A DNA stretch of 64,000 nucleotides from Lamellibrachia columna (GCA_963662155.1 OY759269.1:14647142-14711141); one strand, 5' to 3'; shown: positions 20,701 to 29,080, counted from the stretch's first letter. Notes: a model not told the origin generated them from the sequence alone. A program made the numbers and translations.

Positions 20701-22118
20701 CGGCTTATCAGTTCGAAGGGTGCTATTTCCACGGTTGCTCGTGCAACCGTGACGAGGTGAACGCCGTCAACGGGAGACCAATGGCGGAACTGCTCGCCGA
20801 GACTCGAAAGACCACCGCCTATCTACGTCACTTTGTCACAGTCGTCGAGCTGTGGGAATGCGAGTGGAAAGAGATGAGACGAACCCCGGCCGTACGTAAG
20901 TGTCTGGATGCTGCATTTCCCCGACGTCGACACGTGCGCTGGACCATGACGTCGCAACAGATCCTGAACGGAGTGCGTGCAGGAACCGTGTTCGGCATGA
21001 TCGAGTGCGACATACGCGTACCGGAAGAATTGCGCGCGCACTTTGACGAGATGCAGCCCGTGTTCAAGAACATCAGTCTGATACGCGAGGATCTCGGTCC
21101 GTTCATGCGCCGATACGCCGAAGAACACGACATCATGAAGACTCCGCGACGCATGCTCGTGGGTAGTTATTGCGGCGATAAGATACTGCTCGCAACGCCA
21201 CTGCTGCGATGGTATCTGGACCACGGTCTCGAGGTACTGCACGTGTACCAGGTCATCGAATACGATCCTATTCCGTGTTTCCGGCGGTTCGGCGATGCAG
21301 TGTCCAAGGCCCGACGCGAGGGCGACGTTCACCGAGACAAGACCATCATCGCGGACACCATGAAGTTGCTGGGGAACTCGGGCTACGGAAAGACCATCAC
21401 CAACGTTGACCGACATCGTGACGTCAGCTACTGCACGGAGAAGGCGGCATCGCTCCTGGTCAACGATAAACGGTTCCGACAACTCGATATCGTCGTCGAC
21501 GATGCGTACGAAATAGAGTTGAACAAGAAAACCGTCAAGTACACCCTACCCGTACACGTGGGATTCTTCGTTCTGCAGTACTGCGAGATGGATACAGATT
21601 CCGCCTATTTGGCCTTGGCCGGCGAGTCCGTCGACGACCTCGTGACCCCGGAACTACGAGAACATTATTTCCGACATCGTTCCGAATGGCTCCCATCGGA
21701 ATGTTGCGACGATCATCGGAACGACTACGTGCGCTGTCGTCTCGCCAATCGACCGTGGGTCGGAGACGAGGCGTGATGTAAGGCGCGAAGAGCGTTCGAC
21801 AAGAGGACACCGGGTCTGTTCAAGGTCGAGTGGTCCGGTGCCGGGTTCGTGGGGTTGTGTAGCAAGACGTACTATTGTTTCGGAGCCACCGACAAGTACA
21901 GCACCAAAGGACTGAGCAAACGGCACAACACCATCGACAAGGACGCGTTCCTGGCGGTGCTCACCAACCGTCGGAGCGGAGGTGGATCGAACCGTGGTTT
22001 CCGGGTGCATAAATCTATCGTGATGACGTACGTGCAGGTACGGGATGCACTCACCTACTTTTACGCCAAACGCGTGGTGCACGAGGACGGGGTGACCACG
22101 GGTCCGGTGGACGTATAG
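17731..22118 (+). pseudogene. Protein-primed family B DNA polymerase (two breaks)
   Basis: The first 976 codons carry three N-terminal C2H2/C2HC zinc fingers (residues 6-26, 57-77, 97-118), an OTU-like pair (DNLCLFR near 340, GTHFSFI near 436) and a further CRKC finger near 455. Exonuclease motifs follow (FDFE near 517, NSGKYDLN near 648, YNNRD near 805), then polymerase motif A-like YDANALY near 912. The remainder reads in another frame and has FEGCYFHGC, GNSGYGKT (near 21,375) and DTDSAY (near 21,594). The frame change is equivalent to one missing base between about 20,616 and 20,628. A further in-frame TGA interrupts at 21,774-21,776. All catalytic motifs remain visible, so the damage is recent or is an assembly artefact. 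Confidence 0.93.
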
Positions 22119-22148
22119 AAAAGGTGATGCACGCTGCACTCGTTTCAT
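22114..22148 (+). promoter_or_regulatory. ATPase core promoter overlapping the PolB stop codon
   Basis: TATAGAAAA starts at 22,114 and contains the PolB stop TAG. An initiator-like TTTCATAC has its A at 22,147, 33 nt downstream. Transcripts from here would lack the ATG at 22,127 and begin translation at 22,157. Confidence 0.5.
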
Positions 22149-22156
22149 ACGCAATC

Positions 22157-22783
22157 ATGGATGCACGATGGAAACACCCCTTCACGTGCATCGTCGCCGG
22201 ACCGACGGGGTGCGGCAAGAGTACTTTCGTGACGCGTATGTTGCGTCACGCCGCTGCGATGATAGATCCACCGCCCGAACAAATAACGTGGTGTTACGGC
22301 GAATGGCAAGAGGCTTACGCAACGATGGACTTGGGTCACGTGCGATTCGAGGAAGGTTTACCGACGGCGGCCATGTTCGACCCGACAACGAGGAACCTCA
22401 TCGTCATAGACGATCTCATGGCAGAAACGGACGAACGGGTCACGACCTTGTTCACTAAAAAAAGTCACCACAGGAACACGTCCGTGCTGTATCTCGTACA
22501 GAACCTATTCCCTAAAAACAAAGAGAGTCGCACCATCAGTCTGAATTCGCAGTACATGGTGGTGTTCAAGAATCCACGTGACGCATCGCAGATGGCGACC
22601 TTGGCTCGGCAGATGTATCCGGGACGCTGCAAGTTCGTGCAAGAGGCGTTTACAGACGCCACGGCGGTACCGTACGGTTATCTATTGGTCGATCTCAAAC
22701 AGGACACGCCCGAGGACATGCGTCTGCGCACGGCCATCTTTCCAGACGACGGTGTTCAGTACGTGTACCTGCCGAAGGTATAA
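22157..22783 (+). CDS. Packaging ATPase (FtsK/HerA-A32 type)
   Basis: The 208-residue protein has a Walker A motif GPTGCGKST at residues 15-23 and a Walker B LIVIDDLM with D85-D86. These are the hallmarks of the genome-packaging ATPases of Polintons and related viruses. I chose the ATG at 22,157 (MDARWKHPFTCIVAGPTG) because homologues normally start just before the HPFT segment and because the predicted start site lies at 22,147. An upstream in-frame ATG at 22,127 would add ten residues. The gene ends in a TAA that is part of the TATA box for the next gene. Confidence 0.93.
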   Translation: MDARWKHPFTCIVAGPTGCGKSTFVTRMLRHAAAMIDPPPEQITWCYGEWQEAYATMDLGHVRFEEGLPTAAMFDPTTRNLIVIDDLMAETDERVTTLFTKKSHHRNTSVLYLVQNLFPKNKESRTISLNSQYMVVFKNPRDASQMATLARQMYPGRCKFVQEAFTDATAVPYGYLLVDLKQDTPEDMRLRTAIFPDDGVQYVYLPKV

Positions 22784-22813
22784 AACGACCGAGTGTGTGG
22801 ATAGTCTCTTCAT
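22779..22813 (+). promoter_or_regulatory. Core promoter overlapping the ATPase stop codon
   Basis: TATAAAA at 22,779-22,785 includes the ATPase TAA. TTCATTC follows with its A at 22,812, 33 nt downstream, and the next ATG is at 22,821. The leader would be under ten nucleotides. Confidence 0.55.
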
Positions 22814-22820
22814 TCGCATC

Positions 22821-23189
22821 ATGTCTGCCCTGGTGAAGAGACACATCGTGTGCATACAGGCTCTGGCCAGAGTCAAGAACAACAAAATTAAAAAGGCCAT
22901 CATCGCCAACGCCGACGCCGATCTGCTGTGTGCACTAGCCGAGTGTGCCTACAACATACTATCAAAGAACATTCCATTGACCGCTTTACAGAGGCGACGA
23001 TTGAATAAATACAGGACGAAGTTACGCGAGTTGGCTAATAGACGAACGCTCGCTGCCAGAAGACGACGCATCTTGCTGCAACCGCAGGTTGGCGAGGGAC
23101 AGAGCGGCGGTTTCCTATCGGCCTTCCTAGCACCGTTGGCAAGTTCGGTCTTGATACCCTTGCTCCAACAGGTGCTGACCAAAAGGTAG
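22821..23189 (+). CDS. Conserved Polinton small basic protein
   Basis: This 122-residue protein has the segment ADADLLCALAECAYNIL followed by IPLT, a run of arginines (ARRRRI) and a hydrophobic C-terminus (GGFLSAFLAPLASSVLIPLL). I recognise the A-D-L-L-x-A-L-x-E-C-A-x-N-I-L signature as common in animal Polintons, but no function is established to my knowledge. The basic middle and amphipathic tail would suit a DNA-binding or membrane-active virion component; that is inference. It lies between the ATPase and the next conserved protein, with a 4-bp gap. Confidence 0.7.
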   Translation: MSALVKRHIVCIQALARVKNNKIKKAIIANADADLLCALAECAYNILSKNIPLTALQRRRLNKYRTKLRELANRRTLAARRRRILLQPQVGEGQSGGFLSAFLAPLASSVLIPLLQQVLTKR

Positions 23190-23193
23190 ATAC

Positions 23194-23973
23194 ATGGAAC
23201 ACGCACGCAAGATGGCCTTGGTAGACCCGCGCCTGTTGGACACGCTTCGGTCACCCCCACCCCCACCCGCGACCGACACCTTAGGCAAGAAGGTGCAAGC
23301 CCTCGATGACGAGATGAAGACCATCCTAGATAGAAAGGACCTAGACGACGGGACCAAGGTGACACTGTATAATCAGGTGTTGCAGCGGTACAACGTCTTG
23401 ACCGATAAACGCATCAAGGAACCGCTACGCGTGGTCACGGTGAACGAGTCGGAGGTGGCGTCGGAGTCGGGGTCGGAGGGTGCAGGTCGCGCTCCTATTA
23501 GCGGACTGGAGGCCACCGTCTTGGCCACCGTTCCCAGGACCATGCAGGCCAAAGCCAGTCGTTTGATGGAGTATCTCAAGAGAGACATCGCGTGGACCGC
23601 TCGCGGTGAACTGATACACGAGGGCGTGCCGGTTGTCGGAAGTAACGTGGTGGATCTCGTTAATGATATGTTGCGTAAGAGTAAGACCGCTCCGACGGGT
23701 TGGCAGCCATTCGCACGACAACTCCGTGCCATCAACCTACCCATGACGTTGGTCGGTAACGTCGCCAGAAGAGCCTACATACGTCCGGAGCCGACGGTCA
23801 CTCCCTCTCGTCGGTCCAGTACTCCTCCGCGTGCTGCATCAGGTAGTGCACGAAGATCGCTCAGTTGGACACCCCTCGCCCGTCAGAGCCGTCGAATGGA
23901 ACATACCATGCCCACCCCACCCCCCGAAAGACGCAAGGCTTTGACGTCATTGGCTGGTTGGGACAACCTATAG
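23194..23973 (+). CDS. Conserved Polinton protein of unknown function (259 aa)
   Basis: It starts MEHARKMALVDPRLLDTL, followed by a proline run, a coiled stretch (LDDEMKTILDRKDLDD, YNQVLQRY) and GVPVVGSNVVDLVNDMLRK. I recognise the YNQVLQRY and GSNxVDLVND segments as recurrent in Polinton proteins without assigned function. No own TATA box was found in the preceding gene, so it may be read from the transcript of the 22,821 gene. Its stop TAG is inside a TATAGG that could start the next unit. Confidence 0.7.
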   Translation: MEHARKMALVDPRLLDTLRSPPPPPATDTLGKKVQALDDEMKTILDRKDLDDGTKVTLYNQVLQRYNVLTDKRIKEPLRVVTVNESEVASESGSEGAGRAPISGLEATVLATVPRTMQAKASRLMEYLKRDIAWTARGELIHEGVPVVGSNVVDLVNDMLRKSKTAPTGWQPFARQLRAINLPMTLVGNVARRAYIRPEPTVTPSRRSSTPPRAASGSARRSLSWTPLARQSRRMEHTMPTPPPERRKALTSLAGWDNL

Positions 23974-24370
23974 GATGGTGCGGTGCGTGTCCGTAGCACA
24001 GTGTTCGACATGTCGCCCGATCCACAGGACCTCGTTTACCGTTCCATCGTCGGTGCGATATTTATCAGTGGACTTTACATGATTGCTCACGGTATAGTCC
24101 TACGTTTTATGCAACAGACGTTATTCGAACCCCCCACGCTCGTCGAATGGAACATTCCTTGTCCACCCACCCACCCTCCCCCCCGCATCACGCAAGGCTT
24201 CGTCGTCATTGGCTGGATGGAACAACGTATAAGGTGGTACGACGCGTATCCGTAGCACAGTCATGCTCATCGATCCACAGGACGCGTACCGGTCCATCGT
24301 CGCTGCGCTATTGTTCGAAGGATTTACCGTGCTGGGAGACGTTGCAGCCGACATTCTTATACGCCAGGTG
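23893..24370 (+). repeat. Tandem duplication, period about 250 bp, carrying a promoter and small gene
   Basis: CGTCGAATGGAACATWCC, CCCACCC, CGCAAGGCTT, GTCATTGGCTGG, GTCCGTAGCACAGT/TATCCGTAGCACAGT, ATCCACAGGAC and TCCATCGTCG occur in the same order from 23,893 and from 24,143. Each unit contains a TATA-like box (TATAGG at 23,969; TATAAGG at 24,228), CACAGT 31 nt downstream and a short membrane-type reading frame. The first unit includes the last codons of the preceding gene. Confidence 0.85.
24010..24255 (+). CDS. Small membrane protein, duplicated cassette copy 1
   Basis: The 81-codon frame starts MSPDPQDLVYRSIVGAIFIS. It has one hydrophobic stretch (SIVGAIFISGLYMIAHGIVL). Its C-terminal half reads into the second repeat unit. 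The start is 10 nt after the predicted initiator at 24,000. Similarity to copy 2 (DPQD-Y-RSIV-A) supports that both were once the same gene. Confidence 0.45.
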   Translation: MSPDPQDLVYRSIVGAIFISGLYMIAHGIVLRFMQQTLFEPPTLVEWNIPCPPTHPPPRITQGFVVIGWMEQRIRWYDAYP

Positions 24371-24397
24371 TTATTCCGACTATGGTTACTCCGCTAG
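24263..24397 (+). CDS. Small membrane-type protein, duplicated cassette copy 2
   Basis: The 44-codon frame starts MLIDPQDAYRSIVAALLF, parallel to copy 1, and ends at TAG 24,395. The hydrophobic segment is shorter and interrupted by acidic residues (FEG, GDVAAD). It overlaps the next small frame. Too short to judge on its own; the parallel with copy 1 is the evidence. Confidence 0.35.
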   Translation: MLIDPQDAYRSIVAALLFEGFTVLGDVAADILIRQVLFRLWLLR

Positions 24398-24543
24398 ACC
24401 GTTGTTGTTCCACCGCTGTCATTGTGGGTGCCATAGTGTGTGTCCTACTTCACGTCGGCGTGCTCCTCGTCATTCGTCAGCAGTCGGACTCCGGAGTCAA
24501 CGTCACCGCCCCCGTCAACACATCGGTCCTCCACCTCTTTTGA
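24382..24543 (+). CDS. Small single-pass membrane protein upstream of integrase
   Basis: The 53-residue frame has one clear membrane segment (STAVIVGAIVCVLLHVGVLL) and then a polar tail with NVT, a possible glycosylation site. Its stop overlaps the integrase start in TGATG, a compact arrangement compatible with termination-reinitiation. Too short for the usual gene-length cut-offs. Family not recognised. Confidence 0.5.
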   Translation: MVTPLDRCCSTAVIVGAIVCVLLHVGVLLVIRQQSDSGVNVTAPVNTSVLHLF

Positions 24544-25610
24544 TGGCACAGAGGGGAGAACGCTCCTTGAGTGAGGTCTACTTCGATCCCACGAAGGTAG
24601 GTAGTTATGGCGGCGTCGCTGGCTTGCGACGCGTCACGCGCCTGCCACGGAAGGCCGTCACGGCATGGTTGTCGGAACAGGACGCCTACACCTTACACAA
24701 ACCAGCGAGACGTCATTTCAAGAGACGACGCGTCATCGTGGGTGGTATGCTTCAGCAGTGGCAGGCCGATCTCGTAGACATGACGAAGGTCAAAGACGTC
24801 AACGACGCTATGGCCTTTCTCCTCACGATGATCGACGTCTTCTCGAAAGTGGCCTGGTGTGTTCCCATGAAGAACAAGTCCGCGGCGTCGTTGGTAAAAG
24901 CGCTGCAATCCACGTTCGTCGACGTTTGCCCCCAGACCTTGCAGACGGATCAAGGCACAGAATTCCGGAACAAATCCGTTCAGGCGCTATTGAAGCGTTA
25001 CGACATCCATTACTTCTACACGCACAACATGGAGACGAAGGCAGCCGTCGTGGAACGGTTCAACCGAACGTTGAAGACGCGCATGTGGCGCTACTTCACG
25101 AAACACCAGACGTGGCGGTACGTCGACATCCTTCCGGACTTGATGCGATCGTATAACAATGCCCCCCACCGCATGATCGGTATGGCTCCGTCACAGGTGA
25201 ATGCACAGAACCAAGAACAGGTGTGGCAACGTCTGTACGGTCACGATGGTAAGGGCGTGCCCAAGTTGCGCGTGTCAGATCGCGTGCGTGTCAGCAAGTA
25301 CAAACGCACGTTCGAAAAGGGCTACGAGACGAACTGGAGCGAAGAGTTGTTCACGATACACGAGGTTCACCCCTCCGACCCACCCGTGTATCGCTTGCGG
25401 GACGATCTCGGCGAAGTGCTGGAGGGTACCTTCTACGAACTGGAGCTGCAGAAGGTGACGGTACCCTTCGATAAAGTGTACCGTGTTGAAGCGGTACTGA
25501 AACGCCGTACAGTTGGTAGACGAAAGGAAGCTTTGGTGAAATGGTTCGGCTATTCCTCCTACTTCAACAGCTGGATCGATGCCAAGGGACTCGTCAACTA
25601 TAAAGCCTAG
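24543..25610 (+). CDS. Polinton integrase (RVE fold) with chromodomain
   Basis: The 355-residue protein carries the retroviral-type catalytic triad: D76 (WQADLVDM), D136 (QTDQGTEF) and E171 (VVERFNRT). A C-terminal chromodomain lies at about residues 310-353 (YRVEAVLKRR ... ALVKWFGYSS ... SWIDAKGL), which in related integrases guides insertion to modified histones. I chose the ATG at 24,543; the open frame continues upstream to 24,147 only through the tandem-duplicated cassette. All catalytic residues are present and the frame is intact. Confidence 0.95.
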   Translation: MAQRGERSLSEVYFDPTKVGSYGGVAGLRRVTRLPRKAVTAWLSEQDAYTLHKPARRHFKRRRVIVGGMLQQWQADLVDMTKVKDVNDAMAFLLTMIDVFSKVAWCVPMKNKSAASLVKALQSTFVDVCPQTLQTDQGTEFRNKSVQALLKRYDIHYFYTHNMETKAAVVERFNRTLKTRMWRYFTKHQTWRYVDILPDLMRSYNNAPHRMIGMAPSQVNAQNQEQVWQRLYGHDGKGVPKLRVSDRVRVSKYKRTFEKGYETNWSEELFTIHEVHPSDPPVYRLRDDLGEVLEGTFYELELQKVTVPFDKVYRVEAVLKRRTVGRRKEALVKWFGYSSYFNSWIDAKGLVNYKA

Positions 25611-25632
25611 CCGCGCACATGACGACACTGCA
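25599..25632 (+). promoter_or_regulatory. Core promoter inside the integrase 3' end
   Basis: TATAAAG at 25,599-25,605 encodes the last integrase residues. CATTCG follows with its A at 25,632, 33 nt downstream. The next ATG is at 25,641. Confidence 0.5.
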
Positions 25633-25640
25633 TTCGAGAA

Positions 25641-25964
25641 ATGACACACGACGCGACACCACCACCACCGACCTGCACCACCACCATAGACGAGGAGGAG
25701 GAGAAGGAGGTGGACGAACACGAGGATTGTACTGACGCTGCAACGAACGAGCCAGACAGCACTCCCTGGCATCTGTTCGGTACCGCGTGTCCCAAAGAGG
25801 AGATCGTGTTTCTGTGTCAGGTCGTCGTCTTGTACACGGTCATTCTGATAAGCATTTACAACCTGACGACAGGTCACGGCGATTCTAATATGTGGACGGC
25901 TCTGTTGAGTAGTTCTTTGGGTTACCTACTGCCCAATCCCACGTTGAGACGCAATGGCGACTGA
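25641..25964 (+). CDS. Conserved Polinton single-pass membrane protein
   Basis: The 107-residue frame has a threonine/proline and acidic N-terminus, then FGTACPKEEIVFLCQVVV, a membrane segment (IVFLCQVVVLYTVILISI), and DSNMWTALLSSSLGYLLPNP. The C-P-K-E-E-I-V-F and WTALLSSxLGYLLPxP segments recur beside capsid genes in Polintons; function is unassigned. It overlaps the next gene by 11 nt. Confidence 0.7.
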   Translation: MTHDATPPPPTCTTTIDEEEEKEVDEHEDCTDAATNEPDSTPWHLFGTACPKEEIVFLCQVVVLYTVILISIYNLTTGHGDSNMWTALLSSSLGYLLPNPTLRRNGD

Positions 25965-26784
25965 TTTCTACATGACGCTGCCCAGCAACGCTTCCATGGA
26001 GATGCACCCCGACAACACCTTGACCCATTACGTCACGCACTTACCTCAACGCATCGATCTGACCGGCGAGTGGGAGTGTGGGTTGGCTGAGGTCCAGTAT
26101 CCGCACACTTGGTACAACGTCACAGATAACGATGTCTGGTTCTTCCTCAACACGATCGATGCTGCGGACTCGTCCCGACGTTCGAAGTTGTCGTGTGGGT
26201 ATTACGACGATCCGTTAACATTGATGTATCACGTCAACAAGGGACTGTACAGTATGCGGACGGATGAGACACAGGCTCAAATGAGCTATAGTTCCGTCAC
26301 TCAGAAAATGACGTTACACATGACAGAGAACACCCTGTTCACCATACCGTACCACAGCGCGGTGGCGTCCATGTTAGGATTCCGCGAACCCGTAGCCAGC
26401 GAGCCGAAGGCGCTTACGTCATCTCCCGTCCTCCCCGTCGACTCCAGCCATCCCGACTCGTCGTACCCCTTCCACATCGAGGCCAACGATGTGGTGAACC
26501 TGACGCAGGGGTTCGACACCCTCTACATCTACACGGACATCGTGGAGTCTCGTATAGTGGGTGACACTATCGCGCCTCTGTTGCGTGCCCTTCCGATTAG
26601 CGGACGTCACGGTGACAGGTTGTCCGCTCGTTTCACTAACGTGCACTACGTGCCCCTGTTGCGCTCGAACTTCACCTCGATCGAGGTGGATATAAGGAAC
26701 GACATGGGTCGACGCGTGCCATTCGAATACGGCAGAGTGACGGTGACGCTTCATTTTCGTCGACGCAAGCCCGGACTGTTCTGA
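25954..26784 (+). CDS. Minor capsid protein (penton-type jelly roll)
   Basis: This is a 276-residue protein at the position and of the length of the Polinton minor capsid (single jelly roll, pentamer-forming). It starts MATDFYMTLPSNASMEMHP and has ALAEVQYPHTWYN-like text (GLAEVQYPHTWYNV), typical of this family. It would occupy the five-fold vertices of the icosahedral shell. No own TATA box was found; it may be translated from the preceding gene's transcript. Its stop overlaps the next start in TGATGA. The frame is intact. Confidence 0.85.
   Translation: MATDFYMTLPSNASMEMHPDNTLTHYVTHLPQRIDLTGEWECGLAEVQYPHTWYNVTDNDVWFFLNTIDAADSSRRSKLSCGYYDDPLTLMYHVNKGLYSMRTDETQAQMSYSSVTQKMTLHMTENTLFTIPYHSAVASMLGFREPVASEPKALTSSPVLPVDSSHPDSSYPFHIEANDVVNLTQGFDTLYIYTDIVESRIVGDTIAPLLRALPISGRHGDRLSARFTNVHYVPLLRSNFTSIEVDIRNDMGRRVPFEYGRVTVTLHFRRRKPGLF
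26691..26721 (+). promoter_or_regulatory. Core promoter inside the penton gene
   Basis: TATAAGG at 26,691-26,697 and CCATTC with its A at 26,721 (30 nt) precede the ATG at 26,784. Confidence 0.45.
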
Positions 26785-27185
26785 TGAATTACAACGATTA
26801 TTACGCGCGTCAGGCTGGCGGTGCGCTGCCCTACTTCGCCGGTGCGCAGTACCAGCGAGGTCACGGACTGGGCAGCCTGTTCGGCGGTCTCTTGCGCAGC
26901 GCCATGCCGCTCATCAAGAGAGGTGCCGTGGCGTTGGGCAGGGGAGCGTTGAAGACCGGCGTTCGCATAGCCGGCGACGTCTTATCAGGCCAGAACATAA
27001 AAACGGCTGCCAAACGACGCGTCACCGACGCCGTGTTGAGCAGTATTCGAGCCCCCCCTGGTAAACGTATAAAACGAGCGGCCGCAAAGGCGACATTCAC
27101 TGCAGTAAAGCGACGCCGCAAGAAACGGACGTCCCCGAAACGCGCTGCCGACATATTCGACGACAACGATGGCGTTCGTGCATAG
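26784..27185 (+). CDS. Basic glycine-rich virion protein, adenovirus pVI/pX-like
   Basis: The 133-residue protein starts MNYNDYYARQAGG, has an amphipathic glycine-rich part (GHGLGSLFGGLLRSAMPLIK) and a lysine/arginine-rich C-terminus (VKRRRKKRTSPKRAADIF). The position between penton and major capsid and the G-L-G-S-x-F ... P-L-I-K-x-G pattern resemble the membrane-active and DNA-binding core proteins of adenoviruses and adintoviruses. The function is inferred. It overlaps the major capsid gene by 17 nt. Confidence 0.7.
   Translation: MNYNDYYARQAGGALPYFAGAQYQRGHGLGSLFGGLLRSAMPLIKRGAVALGRGALKTGVRIAGDVLSGQNIKTAAKRRVTDAVLSSIRAPPGKRIKRAAAKATFTAVKRRRKKRTSPKRAADIFDDNDGVRA
27068..27100 (+). promoter_or_regulatory. 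Major capsid core promoter inside the pVI/pX-like gene
   Basis: TATAAAA at 27,068-27,074 and TTCACT with its A at 27,099 (31 nt) precede the capsid ATG at 27,169. This is the clearest of the embedded promoters. Confidence 0.6.
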
Positions 27186-28481
27186 ACAGTCGTGCGAGGG
27201 AGTCAAGACCGAGCTGGATCTCTTTACCGTACCCCCCACTCAGAACTGCATCGCCGAAAGTCACGTGGTGGAACATCAACCCATGGCCTCTCTGGACTCT
27301 GGAGGACCGATAGAATTCTTCATCCCCGGATCGGGAGACGATTACATGGATCTCGCCAACACGATGCTACACGTGCAGGTGAAGGTGACGCGAGCCAACG
27401 GTAACCCTATCGACGCGGGCGAACCCGTGGGACCGGTGAACAACTGGTTGCATTCGCTGTTCAGCAATGTCGACCTCACCCTGAACGACCAGTATTCTCT
27501 TCGTCCTTCAACTCGTACCCGTATCGATCCTACATAGAGACGCTGCTGAGTTACGGATTCGACGCCAAGTCGACGCAGCTGACGAATCAGCTGTGGTACA
27601 AGGACAAGGCTAATCGCATGCGCGCCACCGAGCTAGCCGCCGGACCCGATCCTAACCCCGGGTTCGTGACTCGTCGAAAGTACATATCCGGCAGTCGCGT
27701 GGTCGACATGATGGGTCGTCTCCACGTGGATATGTTTCTGCAGGATAAATTCCTGATCAACGGTGTCGACGTCAAGTTACGCCTGGTGCGCAGCAAGCCC
27801 GAGTTTGCGCTGATGGCTGCTGGACAAAACGAGTACAAGGTAACCATCGTCAACGCGTCCGTCTTCGTCAAGAAGGCCTCCCTCAATCCGGCCGTGCAGA
27901 AGGCTCACATCTTGGCTCTCGAGCGGACCACGGTCAAGTATCCGTTACGACCCGTCGAATGCAAGGTGTACTCCATTCCCACGGGAGCTCTGTCGCACAC
28001 GCACGAGAACCTGTTCCTCGGCTCCCTGCCGAAACGTCTCCTACTGTGCTGCATCGACAACGACGCCTACAACGGCACGTACGCCACAAACCCGTTTCAC
28101 GCCAAGAACAACGCCATCAGCTTCGTCTCCGTGTACGTGGACGGTCGTCAGATACCCGCCAAACCCTTCCAGCCCAACTTCGAAGAAAACCTCTTCGCCA
28201 GGAGCTACGCGAGCCTGTTCACCTCGACCGGCAAGATATGGCAGGACGAGGGGAACGGTCTGACTCGCGACGAGTACCGAGACGGCTACACCTTCTTCGG
28301 TTTCGACCTGACCCCCGACCAGTGCGACGGTCCCTGCTTGAATCTGGTACAAAAGGGCAGCCTGCGCATAGAATTCCATTTCCGTGCAGCGCTTCCGACC
28401 ACCGTGAACGTCGTCGCCTACGCCGAATTCGAGTCCGTGCTGGAAATCGACAAGAACCGCAACGTCATCTACGACTACTGA
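27169..28481 (+). pseudogene. Major capsid protein (double jelly roll, hexon-type), one frameshift
   Basis: The N-terminal frame (ATG 27,169) shows IEFFIPGSGDDYMDL, a hallmark of Polinton major capsid proteins. The C-terminal frame (to the stop at 28,479) shows FLINGVDVKLRLVRSK, NPFHAKNN and the ending VYVDGRQIP ... GYTFFGFDLTPDQ. Unbroken, the reading would be about 437 codons, a normal length. The two frames meet between about 27,490 and 27,500 and differ by one apparently missing base. The protein forms the trimeric capsomers. As with PolB, the break may be real inactivation or an assembly error; the rest is free of stops. Confidence 0.92.
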
Positions 28482-28482
28482 G

Positions 28483-28962
28483 ATGGACACCCTGCAGATC
28501 GCCCGTCTACTGGCGATGGATCCGAACACCGCGTCCGTCTTTGGCGGCGTCGTACCCCGAGATGGACTGCCTGCAACAATTGACGCTTTGCCGATCGCCT
28601 TCGTGTGCAACACCGACGACGGCGACGAACCGGGCGAACATTGGATAGCGCTGTACCTGTCCTCCGACGGACGCGGCGAATACTTCTGTTCGTACGGTCT
28701 GCCGCCTCGTCACGCGGCGTTCCGCACCTTCTTGAACAAACACTGTTCCGAGTGGACTCATAACAGCAAGAGACTTCAGAGTCCTCTGTCTAACGTTTGC
28801 GGACAATATTGCGTCACTTATATCATGCTTCGTTGTAACGGTTCTCCTATGAGAACTTTCGTCAACGCTTTCCACACCGATCTGGTCGCTAACGATTGTC
28901 GCGTGTTCGATTGGATTAAGCTGCTGAAAAAGGGTATACCGTACTATCGCATATCGTACTGA
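28483..28962 (+). CDS. Adenain-like cysteine protease
   Basis: The 159-residue protein shows the adenovirus-protease pattern: H53 (GEHWIALYL), Q99 and C106 (Q-S-P-L-S-N-V-C). It starts one base after the capsid stop. It would mature the virion by cleaving capsid and core proteins. Oddly, the position where the family has an acidic catalytic residue (typically D-S-Y/F-G) reads C69-S-Y-G; E66 three residues earlier is the nearest acid. Activity may therefore be altered. No own TATA box was found. Confidence 0.88.
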   Translation: MDTLQIARLLAMDPNTASVFGGVVPRDGLPATIDALPIAFVCNTDDGDEPGEHWIALYLSSDGRGEYFCSYGLPPRHAAFRTFLNKHCSEWTHNSKRLQSPLSNVCGQYCVTYIMLRCNGSPMRTFVNAFHTDLVANDCRVFDWIKLLKKGIPYYRISY

Positions 28963-28965
28963 GCC

Positions 28966-29080
28966 TCTGGCGCGGTGGTCGCTCCACCCGTAAGCTCGCC
29001 CTCGAACCTCTGGCGCGGTGGAGACACCCGTAAGTTCGCGACCTCTGGCGCGATGGTCACCATTCGCAAGTCGCCTCGCC
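28966..29080. repeat. Short tandem repeat after the protease gene
   Basis: Three imperfect units begin CCTCTGGCGCGGTGG (28,966, 29,010) and CCTCTGGCGCGATGG (29,041), each followed by ACCCGTAAG- or ATTCGCAAG-type sequence. It lies in the 3' UTR of the last gene. Confidence 0.7.

Noticed and set aside
20823..21482. 219-codon minus-strand frame inside PolB
   Set aside because: Antisense shadow in GC-rich coding DNA.
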